Counted from the stretch's first letter, positions 1 to 8,968 are shown. The stretch is DNA of 64,000 nt from JANQOH01 sp965214495 (GCA_965214495.1 OZ243958.1:186001-250000); one strand, 5' to 3'. Made by a program: numbers and translations. Notes: generated from the sequence alone by a model not told the origin.

Positions 1-388
1 CGCGGCCGGTGGCGTGCTCGTCGAGTCGCCCGATCGCGGCGAACCAGGCCTTGAGCCAATTGCGCAACGACGTCGCCTTGTTGACTTCGGTGCCGAGCTC
101 GCCGGAGTCACGAAAGAGTTTACCGACCTTCGCATCGTAGAACGACAGACCGCAGGCGCTTTCCTTCCGCGGGTAGGGAGATTCGCCCAGCCATACCACT
201 CTGACGCGCGACCGCGGAACGGAAAAAGCCGCGAGACATTTGTCGACTCCGGGAATCCAGTTCGGCGCCGCTTCCAGGTGGCGGAGAAAATCGCCGTCCA
301 TCTCGTTCAGGCTGCGTTGCAGGAAGCACCGCCAGCTCTGGTGAACCACGCTCAGCAGCCGTTCTCTGAAACGGTGGCCTTCCGGCAT
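1..388 (-). CDS. Uracil-DNA glycosylase superfamily protein (3' end outside window)
   Basis: Minus-strand reading frame, 129 residues visible, cut off by the left window edge. It starts at ATG 388, with GGAG a few bases upstream, 42 bp after the popZ stop. Residues 63-73 read VVWLGESPYP, resembling motif I of the uracil-DNA glycosylase fold (GQDPYH in classical Ung), followed by ACGLSF at 78-83, like the ACGLAFS stretch of Ung. A second conserved-looking stretch, VNKATSLRN at 102-110, recalls a proteobacterial UDG-like subfamily with a GESPYP motif. Family members remove uracil or damaged bases from DNA. With Glu-Ser in place of Gln-Asp in motif I, I infer a divergent activity or specificity. 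The C-terminal motif II lies outside the window. Confidence 0.6.
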   Translation of the reverse strand, partial: MPEGHRFRERLLSVVHQSWRCFLQRSLNEMDGDFLRHLEAAPNWIPGVDKCLAAFSVPRSRVRVVWLGESPYPRKESACGLSFYDAKVGKLFRDSGELGTEVNKATSLRNWLKAWFAAIGRLDEHATGR

Positions 389-430
389 GGGTCGTCTCCG
401 GCGAACGGCGCCGGCGCGGAGAGGGGCGAG

Positions 431-1030
431 TCAGCGCCGAAGCCGTTCCGCCAGGCGACGTACTTCGGCTTCCACGATGGTTCTGACCATGTCGGGCAGG
501 TTGGCGTCCAGCCATTCACGCAGCATCGGCTTGATCAAATCGGCGGTGAACTGCTCGACGGTGCGTCCGCCCGCCGCTCCAGGTTCTGGCGGCAGCGCGG
601 CGACCGCTCCCAGTCCGGTCAGCGCATTGACGGAGGCTGCTTCGGCTTCCTCCGATACCAGCTTGTCCAGGGCCGGTTCGGATACCAGTCCGTCCAGCGC
701 CGGCGGAATCTCGGTCCGGTCCGGTAGTTCGGGTTCCAAGGGCGGTTCGGCATACGCGGCGTCCGGAGCATCGTCCGCCGATGGCCCGTTGACTGACGCC
801 AGGACGTCGGGCGGGGGAGGCGGAGGTTCCGGCAGGCCGTCGATGTCGGGGGCGGCGGGTGGCGCGACCGCGGAAACGACCCCCGCCGGGTCGGGGGTGA
901 GCCCTTCTCCCGCCTCGCCGCCGTCCGAAATGATCTTGCGGATCGACGACAGGATCTCCTCCATCGAGGCGTCCTGCTCGCCATCCCGGTCGGTTACGGC
1001 CATGGTTTCGTTTCCGCTGTCCGTGACCAT
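431..1030 (-). CDS. popZ: PopZ/DUF2497 polar organizing protein
   Basis: 199 residues. The N-terminus carries the conserved short helix MEEILSSIRKIISD (about residues 23-36). A long acidic, proline-rich low-complexity linker follows, then a conserved C-terminal helical region (VEQFTADLIKPMLREWLDANLP and the remainder up to RRLAERLRR). This three-part layout is that of PopZ, the alphaproteobacterial polar scaffold that forms a matrix anchoring ParB-parS and cell-cycle regulators at the pole. It begins immediately after the tolC stop codon, so the two are probably co-transcribed. An alternative ATG at 1003 would remove nine residues. The pcm-rhodanese-tolC-popZ order is one I associate with alphaproteobacterial genomes, supporting the taxonomic call. 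Confidence 0.88.
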   Translation of the reverse strand: MVTDSGNETMAVTDRDGEQDASMEEILSSIRKIISDGGEAGEGLTPDPAGVVSAVAPPAAPDIDGLPEPPPPPPDVLASVNGPSADDAPDAAYAEPPLEPELPDRTEIPPALDGLVSEPALDKLVSEEAEAASVNALTGLGAVAALPPEPGAAGGRTVEQFTADLIKPMLREWLDANLPDMVRTIVEAEVRRLAERLRR

Positions 1031-2383
1031 CTAGTAGCCGAACCCGAACCACTTGCCGCGCACGGCGTCGAAATGCGCGGTGGGATCGTAGAGTTCGACC
1101 GGCAGCCCCAGTTCGCGCGCCGTCATGCGGCCCATTACGGCCAGCAGCCGGAAGGTGGCCATCGCCGCGTCGGCGTCGGCACGCACCAGATTCACTCGCG
1201 CCGCGAACAGTTCCTGTTCGGCGTCGAGCACGTCGAGCACGGTGCGCGCGCCCACGGCGGCTTCCTGTGCCACGCCTTCGAGTGCGATGCCGTTGGCTTC
1301 GACCGATGCCCGGAACGCGCTAACCCGCGCCCGCGCGGTCTGAAGCCGCTCCCAGCTCTGGGCCACCGATTCGCGCACCCCGCGGCGCGCCGAGTCGAGT
1401 TCGCGCCGGCGCTGTACCGCCACTTCGCGCAGTTCGCGGACCCGGACATATTCGGCGCCGGACTGATAGAGCGGGACCGATAGGTTGGCGACGATTTCCG
1501 CGGAATCGGATCGCGAGGTGAACGAGTTCGGTTGCCAACTCCGTCCCGCCGTCACGTCCAGCGTCACCCGCGGCAGCAGGCGCGCCCCGGCGGCGCTGAT
1601 GTCGAACAGCGCCGCACGTTCGAGCCGCGCGGCGCGCGCCACTGCCGGGTTGCGCTCAAGGCCGAGTTCAAACGCCGCCGGCGCCGTCTCGGGCACCGAG
1701 AACATCGTCATCGCCGGAAAATCGAGCAGACCGGGAGCGACGCCCATCAGGTTCTCGTAAGTCGCGCGCGAAACTTCGAGATTGCCTCTGGCCTCGATAC
1801 GCGCGGCGCGGGCGTCCGCAACCCGTGCCTCGGCTTGCGAAACGTCGGTCCGGGTAACTTCGCCGACCTGGAAGCGGTCGCGTGTCGCCTGCAACTGCCG
1901 CTCCAGCACCTGCTCGTTGCTGACGTTGAGGTCGACGACCGATTGGTCGCGGACGACGGTGACGTAAACCGATGCAGCGTCGGCGAGCACCCTCTGTTCG
2001 ACCTCGATAAGGCCGGCCCGACCCGCGAGGACGCGCTGTTCCGCCGCGCGAGTCATCGACGAGGTGGCGCCGCCGCGCCATAGCGGCTGTGAGACGCTGA
2101 CCCCGGTCGATGCGATCTCGTTGCTTTGCCAACCGGACCCGAACGTGCTTTTCTGGCCCAGGCGGCGCCGACCGGCGCTCGAACGTAATTCCACTGTGGG
2201 CCGCCAGCCCGAACGGGCGTTCGGGACGCCTTCGTCGATAGCTCGCAGCGCTGCACGTTCCGACAACAGGCGCGGATTGGTGGCGTAGGCTTGCGCCAGC
2301 GCCTCTTCGAGCGTCTGCGCCGATGCCTCGCCGGCGATCGCCGCCGCAACCGCCGCGATGGCCAAACCGTTCCGCATCCGCAT
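1031..2383 (-). CDS. tolC: TolC-family outer-membrane efflux channel
   Basis: 450 residues from the ATG at 2383, preceded by GGCGGGAAC as ribosome binding site; the open frame extends 12 codons further upstream but without such a site. A signal peptide (RNGLAIAAVAAAIAGEASA) ends at an AxA cleavage site. The mature part shows duplicated TolC architecture: the first repeat starts TLEEALAQAYATNP, and the long helical segments are rich in Ala, Arg and Glu with VADARAARIEARGNLEVSRATYENLMG in the first half and a matching helix pair in the second. TolC forms a trimeric outer-membrane and periplasmic tunnel used by type I secretion and RND efflux pumps. No pump or membrane-fusion gene is adjacent, as usual for a shared TolC. 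Confidence 0.93.
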   Translation of the reverse strand: MRMRNGLAIAAVAAAIAGEASAQTLEEALAQAYATNPRLLSERAALRAIDEGVPNARSGWRPTVELRSSAGRRRLGQKSTFGSGWQSNEIASTGVSVSQPLWRGGATSSMTRAAEQRVLAGRAGLIEVEQRVLADAASVYVTVVRDQSVVDLNVSNEQVLERQLQATRDRFQVGEVTRTDVSQAEARVADARAARIEARGNLEVSRATYENLMGVAPGLLDFPAMTMFSVPETAPAAFELGLERNPAVARAARLERAALFDISAAGARLLPRVTLDVTAGRSWQPNSFTSRSDSAEIVANLSVPLYQSGAEYVRVRELREVAVQRRRELDSARRGVRESVAQSWERLQTARARVSAFRASVEANGIALEGVAQEAAVGARTVLDVLDAEQELFAARVNLVRADADAAMATFRLLAVMGRMTARELGLPVELYDPTAHFDAVRGKWFGFGY

Positions 2384-2437
2384 GTTCCCGCCTCTTCGGT
2401 CGCCCGACCCGGCTCTCATAGCAGAAGCGTCCGGTTC

Positions 2438-2782
2438 CTAATAGACCGCCATCGCCCCATCGACCGTCCGCGCCCAGCTATCGATACCGCCGTCGAGGTT
2501 GACCGCCCGATCGACCCCACTGGCGCGCAGAAAGACGGTGGCGTGGGCGCTTCGCGCGCCGTGGTGGCAGACCACGACGACCGGGGCGTCGCGCGGCACT
2601 TCGTCGAGCCGAGCGGGCAATTCCGCGAGCGGGATATGCAGCGCCTCGTCGAAACCGCAGATCTCGAGTTCCCACGCTTCGCGCACATCGAGCAGGCGGC
2701 ACGCCGCATGGGTGCGCCAATGCGCGAGCGCCGCCGCGTCGATGGCGAACGGCAGAGCCCGGGTTGCGCCCTCAGAAGACAA
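2438..2782 (-). CDS. Single-domain rhodanese-like protein
   Basis: About 114 residues if translation starts at TTG 2782, which overlaps the end of pcm; the start is uncertain because no ATG lies near and a longer frame runs antisense-like through pcm. The fold signature is clear: LLDVREAWELEICGF (CH2A-like), HIPLAELP, then the active-site loop VVVVCHHGARS with catalytic Cys, and VNLDGGIDSW near the end. Rhodaneses carry sulfur as a persulfide on this Cys. The gene sits between pcm and tolC on the same strand with overlapping or short spacing, so it is probably part of their transcript. Partner and physiological role are not visible. Confidence 0.8.
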   Translation of the reverse strand: MSSEGATRALPFAIDAAALAHWRTHAACRLLDVREAWELEICGFDEALHIPLAELPARLDEVPRDAPVVVVCHHGARSAHATVFLRASGVDRAVNLDGGIDSWARTVDGAMAVY

Positions 2783-3428
2783 ACCCGGCGCGCCTTTCGA
2801 ACCCCGGGAGGGGCGCCGCCACGGCCTCGAACAGCGTGCGCCGTGACACCGCGCCATGCGTCTTCAGCCAGCGCACGGCCGTGCCCGCCGCGCCGGGGCG
2901 ACGCAGCACCGCGACCAGCCGTCCGCCCTCGGCAAGCTGCTCCGACAAGCCGTCGGGCACCGCACCGATCGCGCCGCTGAAAAGGATCGCGTCGTAGGGA
3001 GCCTGTTCGGGATAGCCGTCTTCCAGCGCACGGTTGACCACCACGGCGTTGTCGATCCCCAGCGCGACCAGCCGGTCGTTCGCTTCTGCGGCGAGCGTCG
3101 CGTCGGGTTCGATACCGATGGCGGCGCCGGCCACGAGTCCGAGGACTGCCGTGGAGTAACCGGCGGCGCAGCCGATATCGAGCACGGTGTCGCCTTCGTT
3201 GACCGGGGTTTCGGCGACCAGCCGCGCGAATACCGCCGGCGCCATCAGATGCCGTCCGCCGGCGATCTCGATATCGTCATCGACATACGCCACCGAGCGC
3301 CGCGCCTCGGGCACGAAGTGTTCGCGCGGAACCCGCGCCATGGCGTCGAGCAATCGCGGGTCGGCGACCTTGTTCGGCCTGATCTGGCAGGCGACCATGC
3401 GCGCGCGCATGGCATCGTAGTCCGACAT
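2772..3428 (-). CDS. pcm: Protein-L-isoaspartate O-methyltransferase
   Basis: 218 residues from ATG 3428. The N-terminus (YDAMRARMVACQIRPNKV) and MARVPREHFVP match PCMT-type enzymes. The SAM-binding motif is VLDIGCAAGYSTAVLG (Cys replaces the second Gly of the usual DIGxGxGY), followed by IGIEPD as the acidic post-strand 2 residue. The enzyme methylates L-isoaspartyl residues so that damaged proteins can be repaired. Length agrees with the family. It is the first gene of the minus-strand group pcm-rhodanese-tolC-popZ, so a promoter should lie in the 3429-3672 interval shared with divergent etfB. Confidence 0.88.
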   Translation of the reverse strand: MSDYDAMRARMVACQIRPNKVADPRLLDAMARVPREHFVPEARRSVAYVDDDIEIAGGRHLMAPAVFARLVAETPVNEGDTVLDIGCAAGYSTAVLGLVAGAAIGIEPDATLAAEANDRLVALGIDNAVVVNRALEDGYPEQAPYDAILFSGAIGAVPDGLSEQLAEGGRLVAVLRRPGAAGTAVRWLKTHGAVSRRTLFEAVAAPLPGFERRAGFVF

Positions 3429-3672
3429 TGCCGCCGCCCGGAGCCTCCCGTCTCGAACGCGGCTACGATATAGGCTCTCGCCGCCGGGCCGGCAACGCCG
3501 TTTCGTCCGGTCGGTCGCAGCGCCTCCTCTCGCAGACGCCTGAACGAGAACAGGGCATTGACTCCCCAAGGGCGTCGAAATTATCGTGCTCGCGCGCAGC
3601 CGGCCGAGCCCGTCGTCATCAGCCGGCGTCGTTACGAGCCCCGATGCGCGCGCAATCACGGAGCCACGCTCG

Positions 3673-4422
3673 ATGAAAGTCCTCGTCGCGGTCAAGCGCG
3701 TCATCGACTACAACGTCAAAATCAGGGTCAAGAGCGACAGGACCGGCGTCGAGACCGCCAACGTCAAGATGTCGATGAACCCGTTCGACGAAATCGCGGT
3801 CGAGGAAGCGATCAGACTGAAGGAAGCCGGCGCCGCCAGCGAGATCGTCGCCGTGTCGATGGGCCCGGAGCAATGCCGGGAAACTCTGCGCACGGCGTTC
3901 GCCATGGGGGCCGACCGGGGAATTCTGGTCCGCCACGACGGGGTGCTGGAGCCGCTCGCGGTCGCCAAGCTGCTCAAGGCGATCGTCGAGGCCGAGGCGC
4001 CCGACCTCGTGATCCTCGGCAAGCAGGCAATCGACGACGACTCCAACCAGACCGGCCAGATGCTGGCGGCGATGCTCGGTTGGCCCCAGGGCGCCTTCGC
4101 CTCGAAACTCGTCCCCGCCGACGGAGTCGCCGAGGTGACCCGCGAAGTCGATGGCGGCCTCGAAACCGTGGCCTTGACCCTGCCGGCGGTCGTGACCACC
4201 GATCTGCGGCTCAACGAACCGCGCTACGCCTCGTTGCCCAACATCATGCGAGCGAAGAAGAAACCGATCGACGTGAAGACCCCGGACGATTACGGCGTCG
4301 ATCCGGCGCCGCGACTCGAAACCCTGAAGGTGGACGAACCGCCGAAGCGTCAGGCCGGTGTCAAGGTGGAAAGCGTCGAGGAACTGGTGGTGAAACTGCG
4401 CGAAGAGGCGGGAGCCATCTGA
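3673..4422 (+). CDS. etfB: Electron transfer flavoprotein beta subunit
   Basis: 249 residues from ATG 3673 (GGAG nine bases upstream); the frame is open further upstream but the family N-terminus MKVLVAVKRVIDYNVKIRVK starts here. Family landmarks are MNPFDEIAVEEAIRLKE, the adenine/AMP-binding stretch ILGKQAIDDDSNQTGQMLAAMLGWPQ, and LRLNEPRYASLPNIMRAKKKPID, which contains the helix recognised by acyl-CoA dehydrogenases. ETF carries electrons from acyl-CoA dehydrogenases to ETF:quinone oxidoreductase. The stop overlaps the start of etfA (TGATG), indicating translational coupling. The acyl-CoA dehydrogenase at 21370 is a plausible electron donor. Confidence 0.97.
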   Translation: MKVLVAVKRVIDYNVKIRVKSDRTGVETANVKMSMNPFDEIAVEEAIRLKEAGAASEIVAVSMGPEQCRETLRTAFAMGADRGILVRHDGVLEPLAVAKLLKAIVEAEAPDLVILGKQAIDDDSNQTGQMLAAMLGWPQGAFASKLVPADGVAEVTREVDGGLETVALTLPAVVTTDLRLNEPRYASLPNIMRAKKKPIDVKTPDDYGVDPAPRLETLKVDEPPKRQAGVKVESVEELVVKLREEAGAI

Positions 4423-5363
4423 TGGCGGTGCTGGTCATCGGCGAGCACGACAACGCCGAACTCAAGCCGGCGACGCTGAACTCCGTGGCGGCCGCCGCCG
4501 CGCTCGACGGCGATATCGATCTGCTGATCGCGGGCGCGGATTGCGGCGAGGTTGCCCGGACCGCGGCGACGGTCGCAGGGGTCCGCCGCGTGCGCGTTGC
4601 CGACGACCCGGCGCTCGAACATCAGTTGGCGGAGGCGATGGCGCCGCTCGTCGCCCGGTTCGCGGGTGAATACAGCCATGTGCTCGCGCCGTCCGACACG
4701 TTCGGCAAGAACCTCGTGCCGCGCGCGGCCGCACTGCTCGACGTGCAGCAGGTTTCCGACATCACGGCCATCCTGTCGAACGATACCTTCGAACGGCCGA
4801 TCTACGCCGGCAACGCTGTCGCGACCGTGCGTTCGGCAGACGTCCCGAAGCTGATCACGGTGCGCGGCACGGCGTTCAAGGCGGCAGGCTTCGGCGGCTC
4901 GGCGGCGATCGAGGCCGTCGCCGGGGTCGCGACGGTCGACTCCGGGTCGCGGTTCGTCGGGCGGGCGCTCTCGCGCTCCGAACGGCCCGAACTGACCTCG
5001 GCGCGTGTGATCGTTTCGGGCGGCCGCGGTATGGGCTCGGGCGAGAACTTCAAGATCCTCGAAGCCCTCGCCGACAAACTCGGCGCGGCGGTCGGCGCTT
5101 CGCGCGCCGCCGTCGATGCCGGCTACGTGCCCAACGACTATCAGGTCGGCCAGACGGGAAAAATCGTCGCGCCCGAACTCTATATCGCGGTCGGTATCTC
5201 CGGCGCCATCCAGCACCTCGCCGGCATGAAGGATTCCAAGGTTATCGTCGCCGTCAACAAGGACGAGGAGGCGCCCATCTTTCAGATCGCCGACTATGGC
5301 CTCGTCGGCGACCTGTTCAAGTTGGTGCCGGAACTGACCGCCGCGATCCCGGAAAAGGGTTGA
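4422..5363 (+). CDS. etfA: Electron transfer flavoprotein alpha subunit
   Basis: 313 residues, starting at ATG 4422 inside the etfB stop. The N-terminal half is the subunit-interface domain (MAVLVIGEHDNAELKPATL). The C-terminal FAD domain has VIVSGGRGMGSGENF, GAAVGASRAAVDAGY, QVGQTGKIVAPELY and GISGAIQHLAGMKDSK, all diagnostic, and ends near VPEL. It forms the FAD-binding heterodimer with EtfB. The following gene, a 3-hydroxyacyl-CoA dehydrogenase, begins six bases after the stop, giving an etfB-etfA-hbd operon typical of bacteria using fatty acids or branched-chain acids. Confidence 0.97.
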   Translation: MAVLVIGEHDNAELKPATLNSVAAAAALDGDIDLLIAGADCGEVARTAATVAGVRRVRVADDPALEHQLAEAMAPLVARFAGEYSHVLAPSDTFGKNLVPRAAALLDVQQVSDITAILSNDTFERPIYAGNAVATVRSADVPKLITVRGTAFKAAGFGGSAAIEAVAGVATVDSGSRFVGRALSRSERPELTSARVIVSGGRGMGSGENFKILEALADKLGAAVGASRAAVDAGYVPNDYQVGQTGKIVAPELYIAVGISGAIQHLAGMKDSKVIVAVNKDEEAPIFQIADYGLVGDLFKLVPELTAAIPEKG

Positions 5364-5368
5364 AGCTG

Positions 5369-6244
5369 ATGATCGACAGGATCGCAGTAATCGGCGCGGG
5401 CCAGATGGGTTCCGGCATCGCCCATGTCTGCGCCCTCGCCGGCCGCAGGGTCGCCCTCATCGATGTCGGGCCGGACGCGCTGGACAGGGCGATGCGCAAC
5501 ATCGAGCGCAATCTCGGCCGGCAGGTTGCGCGGGGCACCGTCGATGCACTCGACAAGGCCGAGGCGCTGGCCCATATCGAAACCGGGACTGCCCTCGCCG
5601 CGGCAGCCGACGCCGATATCGTGATCGAAGCCGCGACCGAGAAGGAAGAGGTCAAGAAACAGATATTTCACGAACTTTGTCCGGTGCTGCAACGCGCCGA
5701 GACGCTGATCGCAACCAACACGTCGTCGATCTCGATCACGCGGCTCGCGACATCGACCGACCGGCCCGAACGCTTCATCGGCATGCACTTCATGAATCCG
5801 GCGCCGGTGATGCAACTTGTCGAACTCATTCGCGGCATCGCAACGAGCCGCGAGACCTATGAAACGGTCCGCGAATTCACCGCCCAGCTCGGCAAGACCC
5901 CCGTCAGCGCGGAGGATTTCCCGGCCTTCATCGTCAACCGGATCCTGCTGCCGATGATCAATGAGGCGATCTACACCCTCTATGAGGGCGTCGGTTCGGT
6001 GGAGGCGATCGACGTGGCGATGAAACTCGGCGCCAACCACCCGATGGGGCCGCTCGCGCTTGCCGATTTCATCGGTCTCGACGTCTGCCTCGCGGTCATG
6101 CAGGTCCTGCACGACGGGTTGGCCGACACGAAATACCGCCCCTGCCCGCTGCTGGTGAAATATGTCGAGGCCGGCTGGATCGGCCGCAAGGTCGGTCGCG
6201 GCTTCTACGACTATACCGGCGACAAGCCTGTGCCGACCCGGTAG
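5369..6244 (+). CDS. 3-hydroxyacyl-CoA (3-hydroxybutyryl-CoA) dehydrogenase
   Basis: 291 residues from ATG 5369 (AAGGG upstream; an in-frame TTG at 5360 is less likely). N-terminal Rossmann NAD site IAVIGAGQMGSGIAHVCALAG; NTSSISITRLA around residue 117 and HFMNPAPVMQLVELI contain the Ser and catalytic His of the family; the C-terminal dimerisation domain has GFIVNR-type FPAFIVNRILLPMINEA and ends with GRKVGRGFYDYTGD. The enzyme oxidises L-3-hydroxyacyl-CoA to 3-ketoacyl-CoA in beta-oxidation, or interconverts acetoacetyl-CoA and 3-hydroxybutyryl-CoA. It is co-oriented with etfBA and separated from convergent gene 6251-7816 by only six bases. Paralogues hbd, paaH and fadB2 cannot be told apart here. 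Confidence 0.93.
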   Translation: MIDRIAVIGAGQMGSGIAHVCALAGRRVALIDVGPDALDRAMRNIERNLGRQVARGTVDALDKAEALAHIETGTALAAAADADIVIEAATEKEEVKKQIFHELCPVLQRAETLIATNTSSISITRLATSTDRPERFIGMHFMNPAPVMQLVELIRGIATSRETYETVREFTAQLGKTPVSAEDFPAFIVNRILLPMINEAIYTLYEGVGSVEAIDVAMKLGANHPMGPLALADFIGLDVCLAVMQVLHDGLADTKYRPCPLLVKYVEAGWIGRKVGRGFYDYTGDKPVPTR

Positions 6245-6250
6245 GCGCGC

Positions 6251-7816
6251 TCAATTCACCTGTTTCTCGTGGCCCTCCCACCAGGGCTTGCGGAGCTCGG
6301 TTTTGAGGATTTTACCGGCCCCCGACAGCGGCATCGGCGCGGTGCGAAATTCGACGCTGCGTGGGCACTTGAACCCGGCGATCCGGTCGCGGCAATGGCG
6401 CATGATCGCGTCGCCATCGACAGCCTCGCCGTCCCTGAGGCGAACGACCGCGTGCACGCGCTCGCCCCATTTCACGTCCGGAACGCCGATCACCGCGCAT
6501 TCGGCGACCGCCGGATGTTCGTGCACCGCGTTCTCGACCTCCGCGGAATAGACGTTCTCGCCGCCGGAAATGATCATGTCCTTCATCCGGTCCACGACAT
6601 AGACGAAACCGTCGTCATTCATCGTACCGCCGTCGCCGGTGCGCATCCAGCCGCCGCGCAGGGCCCGCGCCGTGAGCTCCGGCTGGCGCCAGTATCCCAT
6701 CATGACGTTGGCGCCGCGGACCACGATCTCGCCCATTTCGCCGCGCGGGACCTCATTGTCCTCCGCATCGACCACGCGCACTTCCACACCCGGAACCGCA
6801 TGGCCCACCGACCGGAACAGATGGGCGTTCTTCCCCTCGAAGACGTGATATTCCGGTCCGCAGGCCGTCACCAGCGGCGCGCATTCCGTTTGACCGTAGG
6901 CGTGGCTGAACGAACAGTCGGGCAGCACCGCCATCGCCTTGAGAATCACCGCTTCCGGCATCGGCGAGGCGCCATAGGTGACGTGGCGCAGGCTGGAAAG
7001 GTCGTGTTTGCCGATGTCGGGGTGATTCACCAGCATGTTGCACATCGTCGGCACCAGCAATTGATCGGTGATGCGATGCCGTTGGGTTGCCTCCATGACG
7101 AGCACCGGATCGAACGCCGGAATGAAGTAGTGACTCGCGGCGATCTGGGTGATGCCGAATACCGCGGCGCAATCTGCGATGTGGAACATCGGCGCGGCGT
7201 GCAGCCACCGCGCGTTGGTGTCGATTCGCAACGCTGGCAGAGTATTGAAAGCGTTGAACACCAGGTTGCGATGGCTCAGCATGACCCCCTTGGAGCGTCC
7301 GGTCGTGCCGCCGGTGTAGAAGATGCCGGCAAGATCCTCGTAACCGCGTTCGGCGTCTGCGGCAGGTTCGTTCGCCGCGATCAGCGCGTCGTGCGAAACC
7401 ATCCCTTCGGGAGGCTCCCCGGTCCCCATCCACACCAGTTGCGTCACGGACGGGATCGCGCCGTCGTCTTTCAACTTGCGGGCGAGTGGGGCGAAAGCAT
7501 CGTCGCAGAACAGCACGCGCGCTTCGCTGTCGCTCACCCAATACGCGACCTCCGGCGGCGCGAGGCGCGTATTGACCGGAACGAACACCCCGCCCGCCCA
7601 CGCCGTGCCGTAGATACATTCGTAGTAGCGGTCGCCGTTCAACGCCAGGACCGCGGTGCGCGCGCCGTCGGCGATTCCAAACCCGCGCAGCGCGCCGGCC
7701 AGCCGGGCGATTCGCTCCGCGCATTCGCGCCACGTCCGCGTGCGCGCGCCGTCGCAGGTGGCGACTCCGCCGCCGCGCACCTGGGCGGCGCGTTTGACCG
7801 CCTGGGTCAGATACAT
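6251..7816 (-). CDS. Acyl-CoA synthetase (AMP-forming ligase)
   Basis: 521 residues from ATG 7816, preceded by a strong AGGGAGGT site. The AMP-binding P-loop is IFYTGGTTGRSKGVMLSHRN; A5 YGQTECAPL; A7 MRTGDGGTMNDDGFVYVVDR; A8 DMIISGGENVYSAEVE; and the C-terminal catalytic Lys in LSGAGKILKTELR. This is the complete ANL-superfamily set. The protein activates a carboxylic acid to acyl-CoA using ATP and CoA. The best family match by eye is the long-chain/medium-chain or crotonobetaine-type FadD group; substrate cannot be read from sequence. It is divergent from the enoyl-CoA hydratase at 7896, sharing an 80-bp promoter interval. Confidence 0.92.
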   Translation of the reverse strand: MYLTQAVKRAAQVRGGGVATCDGARTRTWRECAERIARLAGALRGFGIADGARTAVLALNGDRYYECIYGTAWAGGVFVPVNTRLAPPEVAYWVSDSEARVLFCDDAFAPLARKLKDDGAIPSVTQLVWMGTGEPPEGMVSHDALIAANEPAADAERGYEDLAGIFYTGGTTGRSKGVMLSHRNLVFNAFNTLPALRIDTNARWLHAAPMFHIADCAAVFGITQIAASHYFIPAFDPVLVMEATQRHRITDQLLVPTMCNMLVNHPDIGKHDLSSLRHVTYGASPMPEAVILKAMAVLPDCSFSHAYGQTECAPLVTACGPEYHVFEGKNAHLFRSVGHAVPGVEVRVVDAEDNEVPRGEMGEIVVRGANVMMGYWRQPELTARALRGGWMRTGDGGTMNDDGFVYVVDRMKDMIISGGENVYSAEVENAVHEHPAVAECAVIGVPDVKWGERVHAVVRLRDGEAVDGDAIMRHCRDRIAGFKCPRSVEFRTAPMPLSGAGKILKTELRKPWWEGHEKQVN

Positions 7817-7895
7817 GCCAACCTCCCTTCGCACTCCGCGCCCTGTTGTGTCATATCCCGACGGTCCGGGCCACAAGCGACGACGGGAGGAAAGC

Positions 7896-8738
7896 ATGGA
7901 CACGGGAACGTTTCGCGGTTTCACGGTGACCCTCGGGGCGCGGGGCGTTGCCTGGATCGCGTTCGACGCGCCGGAGCGCCTGAACGGCATGGCGTCGGCG
8001 ATGAAGCGCGACCTGATCGAGATCCTGACCCAGATCCAGATGGACGATGCCGTGCGCGTGGCGGTGTTCATCGGCGAGGGGCGCGCATTCTCCGCCGGCG
8101 ACGACCTCAAGGGCTACCGGACCGCCTACGCCGACGACAAGGGGCTGGTGCCGCCCCTGCCTGCGGGCCACGACAGCGCCATCGGGACCTATGACGGGTT
8201 GCGCACCGTCTCGCAGTCGGTCAACCGCGCGATCCGCGACCTCGACAAACTGACCATCGCGGCGATCAACGGGATCGCGATCCAGACCGGTTTCTCGCTG
8301 GCCCTGGTGTGCGACTTCCGAATCGCCGCCGCCTCGGCGCGTCTCGGCAGCGCCACGTTGCGCTTCGCGCTCATGCCCGACGAGGGCGGGCACTATCTGC
8401 TGGTACAGCATCTCGGACTGGCGCGGACGATGGATTTTCTCATGCGCAAGCGCATCGTCACCGCCCGCGAAGCGCTCGATCTCGGCCTGGTGCACGAGGT
8501 GGTGGAAGACGGCGAATTGCGCGATGCGGCTGCGGCGTTGGCCGCGGAACTCGCGGAAGGACCGCAGACCGCCATGCGCCTTCTCAAGCGCGCGATCTAT
8601 CTCGCCGCGGAAACCGGCTTCGCCCAGTCGCTCGACGACATCGCCGCGCGAACGGCGGTGGTCGATCATCACCCCGACGCGGCCGAAGGAATCGCTGCGT
8701 TCAAGGAGAAACGTCGACCGCGCTTCAACGCCGGTTAG
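7896..8738 (+). CDS. Enoyl-CoA hydratase/isomerase family protein
   Basis: 280 residues from ATG 7896, GGGAGG upstream. Crotonase-fold signatures: GEGRAFSAGDDLKGY (oxyanion-hole strand) near residue 60-75 and NGIAIQTGFSLALVCDFRIAAASARLG. At the usual catalytic Glu positions the sequence reads FALMPDEGGHYLLVQHLG, so a Glu is available. The fold catalyses hydration, isomerisation or hydrolysis of acyl-CoA thioesters; the substrate is unknown. It is transcribed away from the acyl-CoA ligase and fits an acyl-CoA catabolic neighbourhood. Confidence 0.88.
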   Translation: MDTGTFRGFTVTLGARGVAWIAFDAPERLNGMASAMKRDLIEILTQIQMDDAVRVAVFIGEGRAFSAGDDLKGYRTAYADDKGLVPPLPAGHDSAIGTYDGLRTVSQSVNRAIRDLDKLTIAAINGIAIQTGFSLALVCDFRIAAASARLGSATLRFALMPDEGGHYLLVQHLGLARTMDFLMRKRIVTAREALDLGLVHEVVEDGELRDAAAALAAELAEGPQTAMRLLKRAIYLAAETGFAQSLDDIAARTAVVDHHPDAAEGIAAFKEKRRPRFNAG

Positions 8739-8968
8739 CCGTCGCGCCCGCATTCCAGGGGCCGCTCGATTCCGTGTGCCCGGCAGAATCCGGTTTCATG
8801 GCGCTGCCGACGTCGTGGCGTGAATTGCCGCAACGCTTGACCGTTCGCGACCGGCCATGGAAAATCACGGTTTCGCGCACGTTCGGCGTTCCGGTTCCGA
8901 AAGCGTCGCTGTCGGTCTCGTTCGCCCGGAAGCGCGGATCCGCTTGAAAGCGAAGGGAGGGCGCAGAT
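8739..8968. other. Intergenic region, no gene recognised
   Basis: About 230 bp between the enoyl-CoA hydratase and the PQQ dehydrogenase. One plus-strand frame with an ATG at 8798 stays open to 8947 (49 codons) but has no recognisable motif and no clear ribosome binding site, so I do not call it. It presumably holds the promoter of the PQQ dehydrogenase, whose own ribosome binding site GAAGGGAGG lies at about 8950-8959. Confidence 0.4.

Noticed and set aside
6269..8194. 641-codon plus-strand ORF opposite the acyl-CoA ligase
   Set aside because: Antisense shadow; arginine- and histidine-rich, no recognisable domain, while the minus strand has a full ANL motif set.
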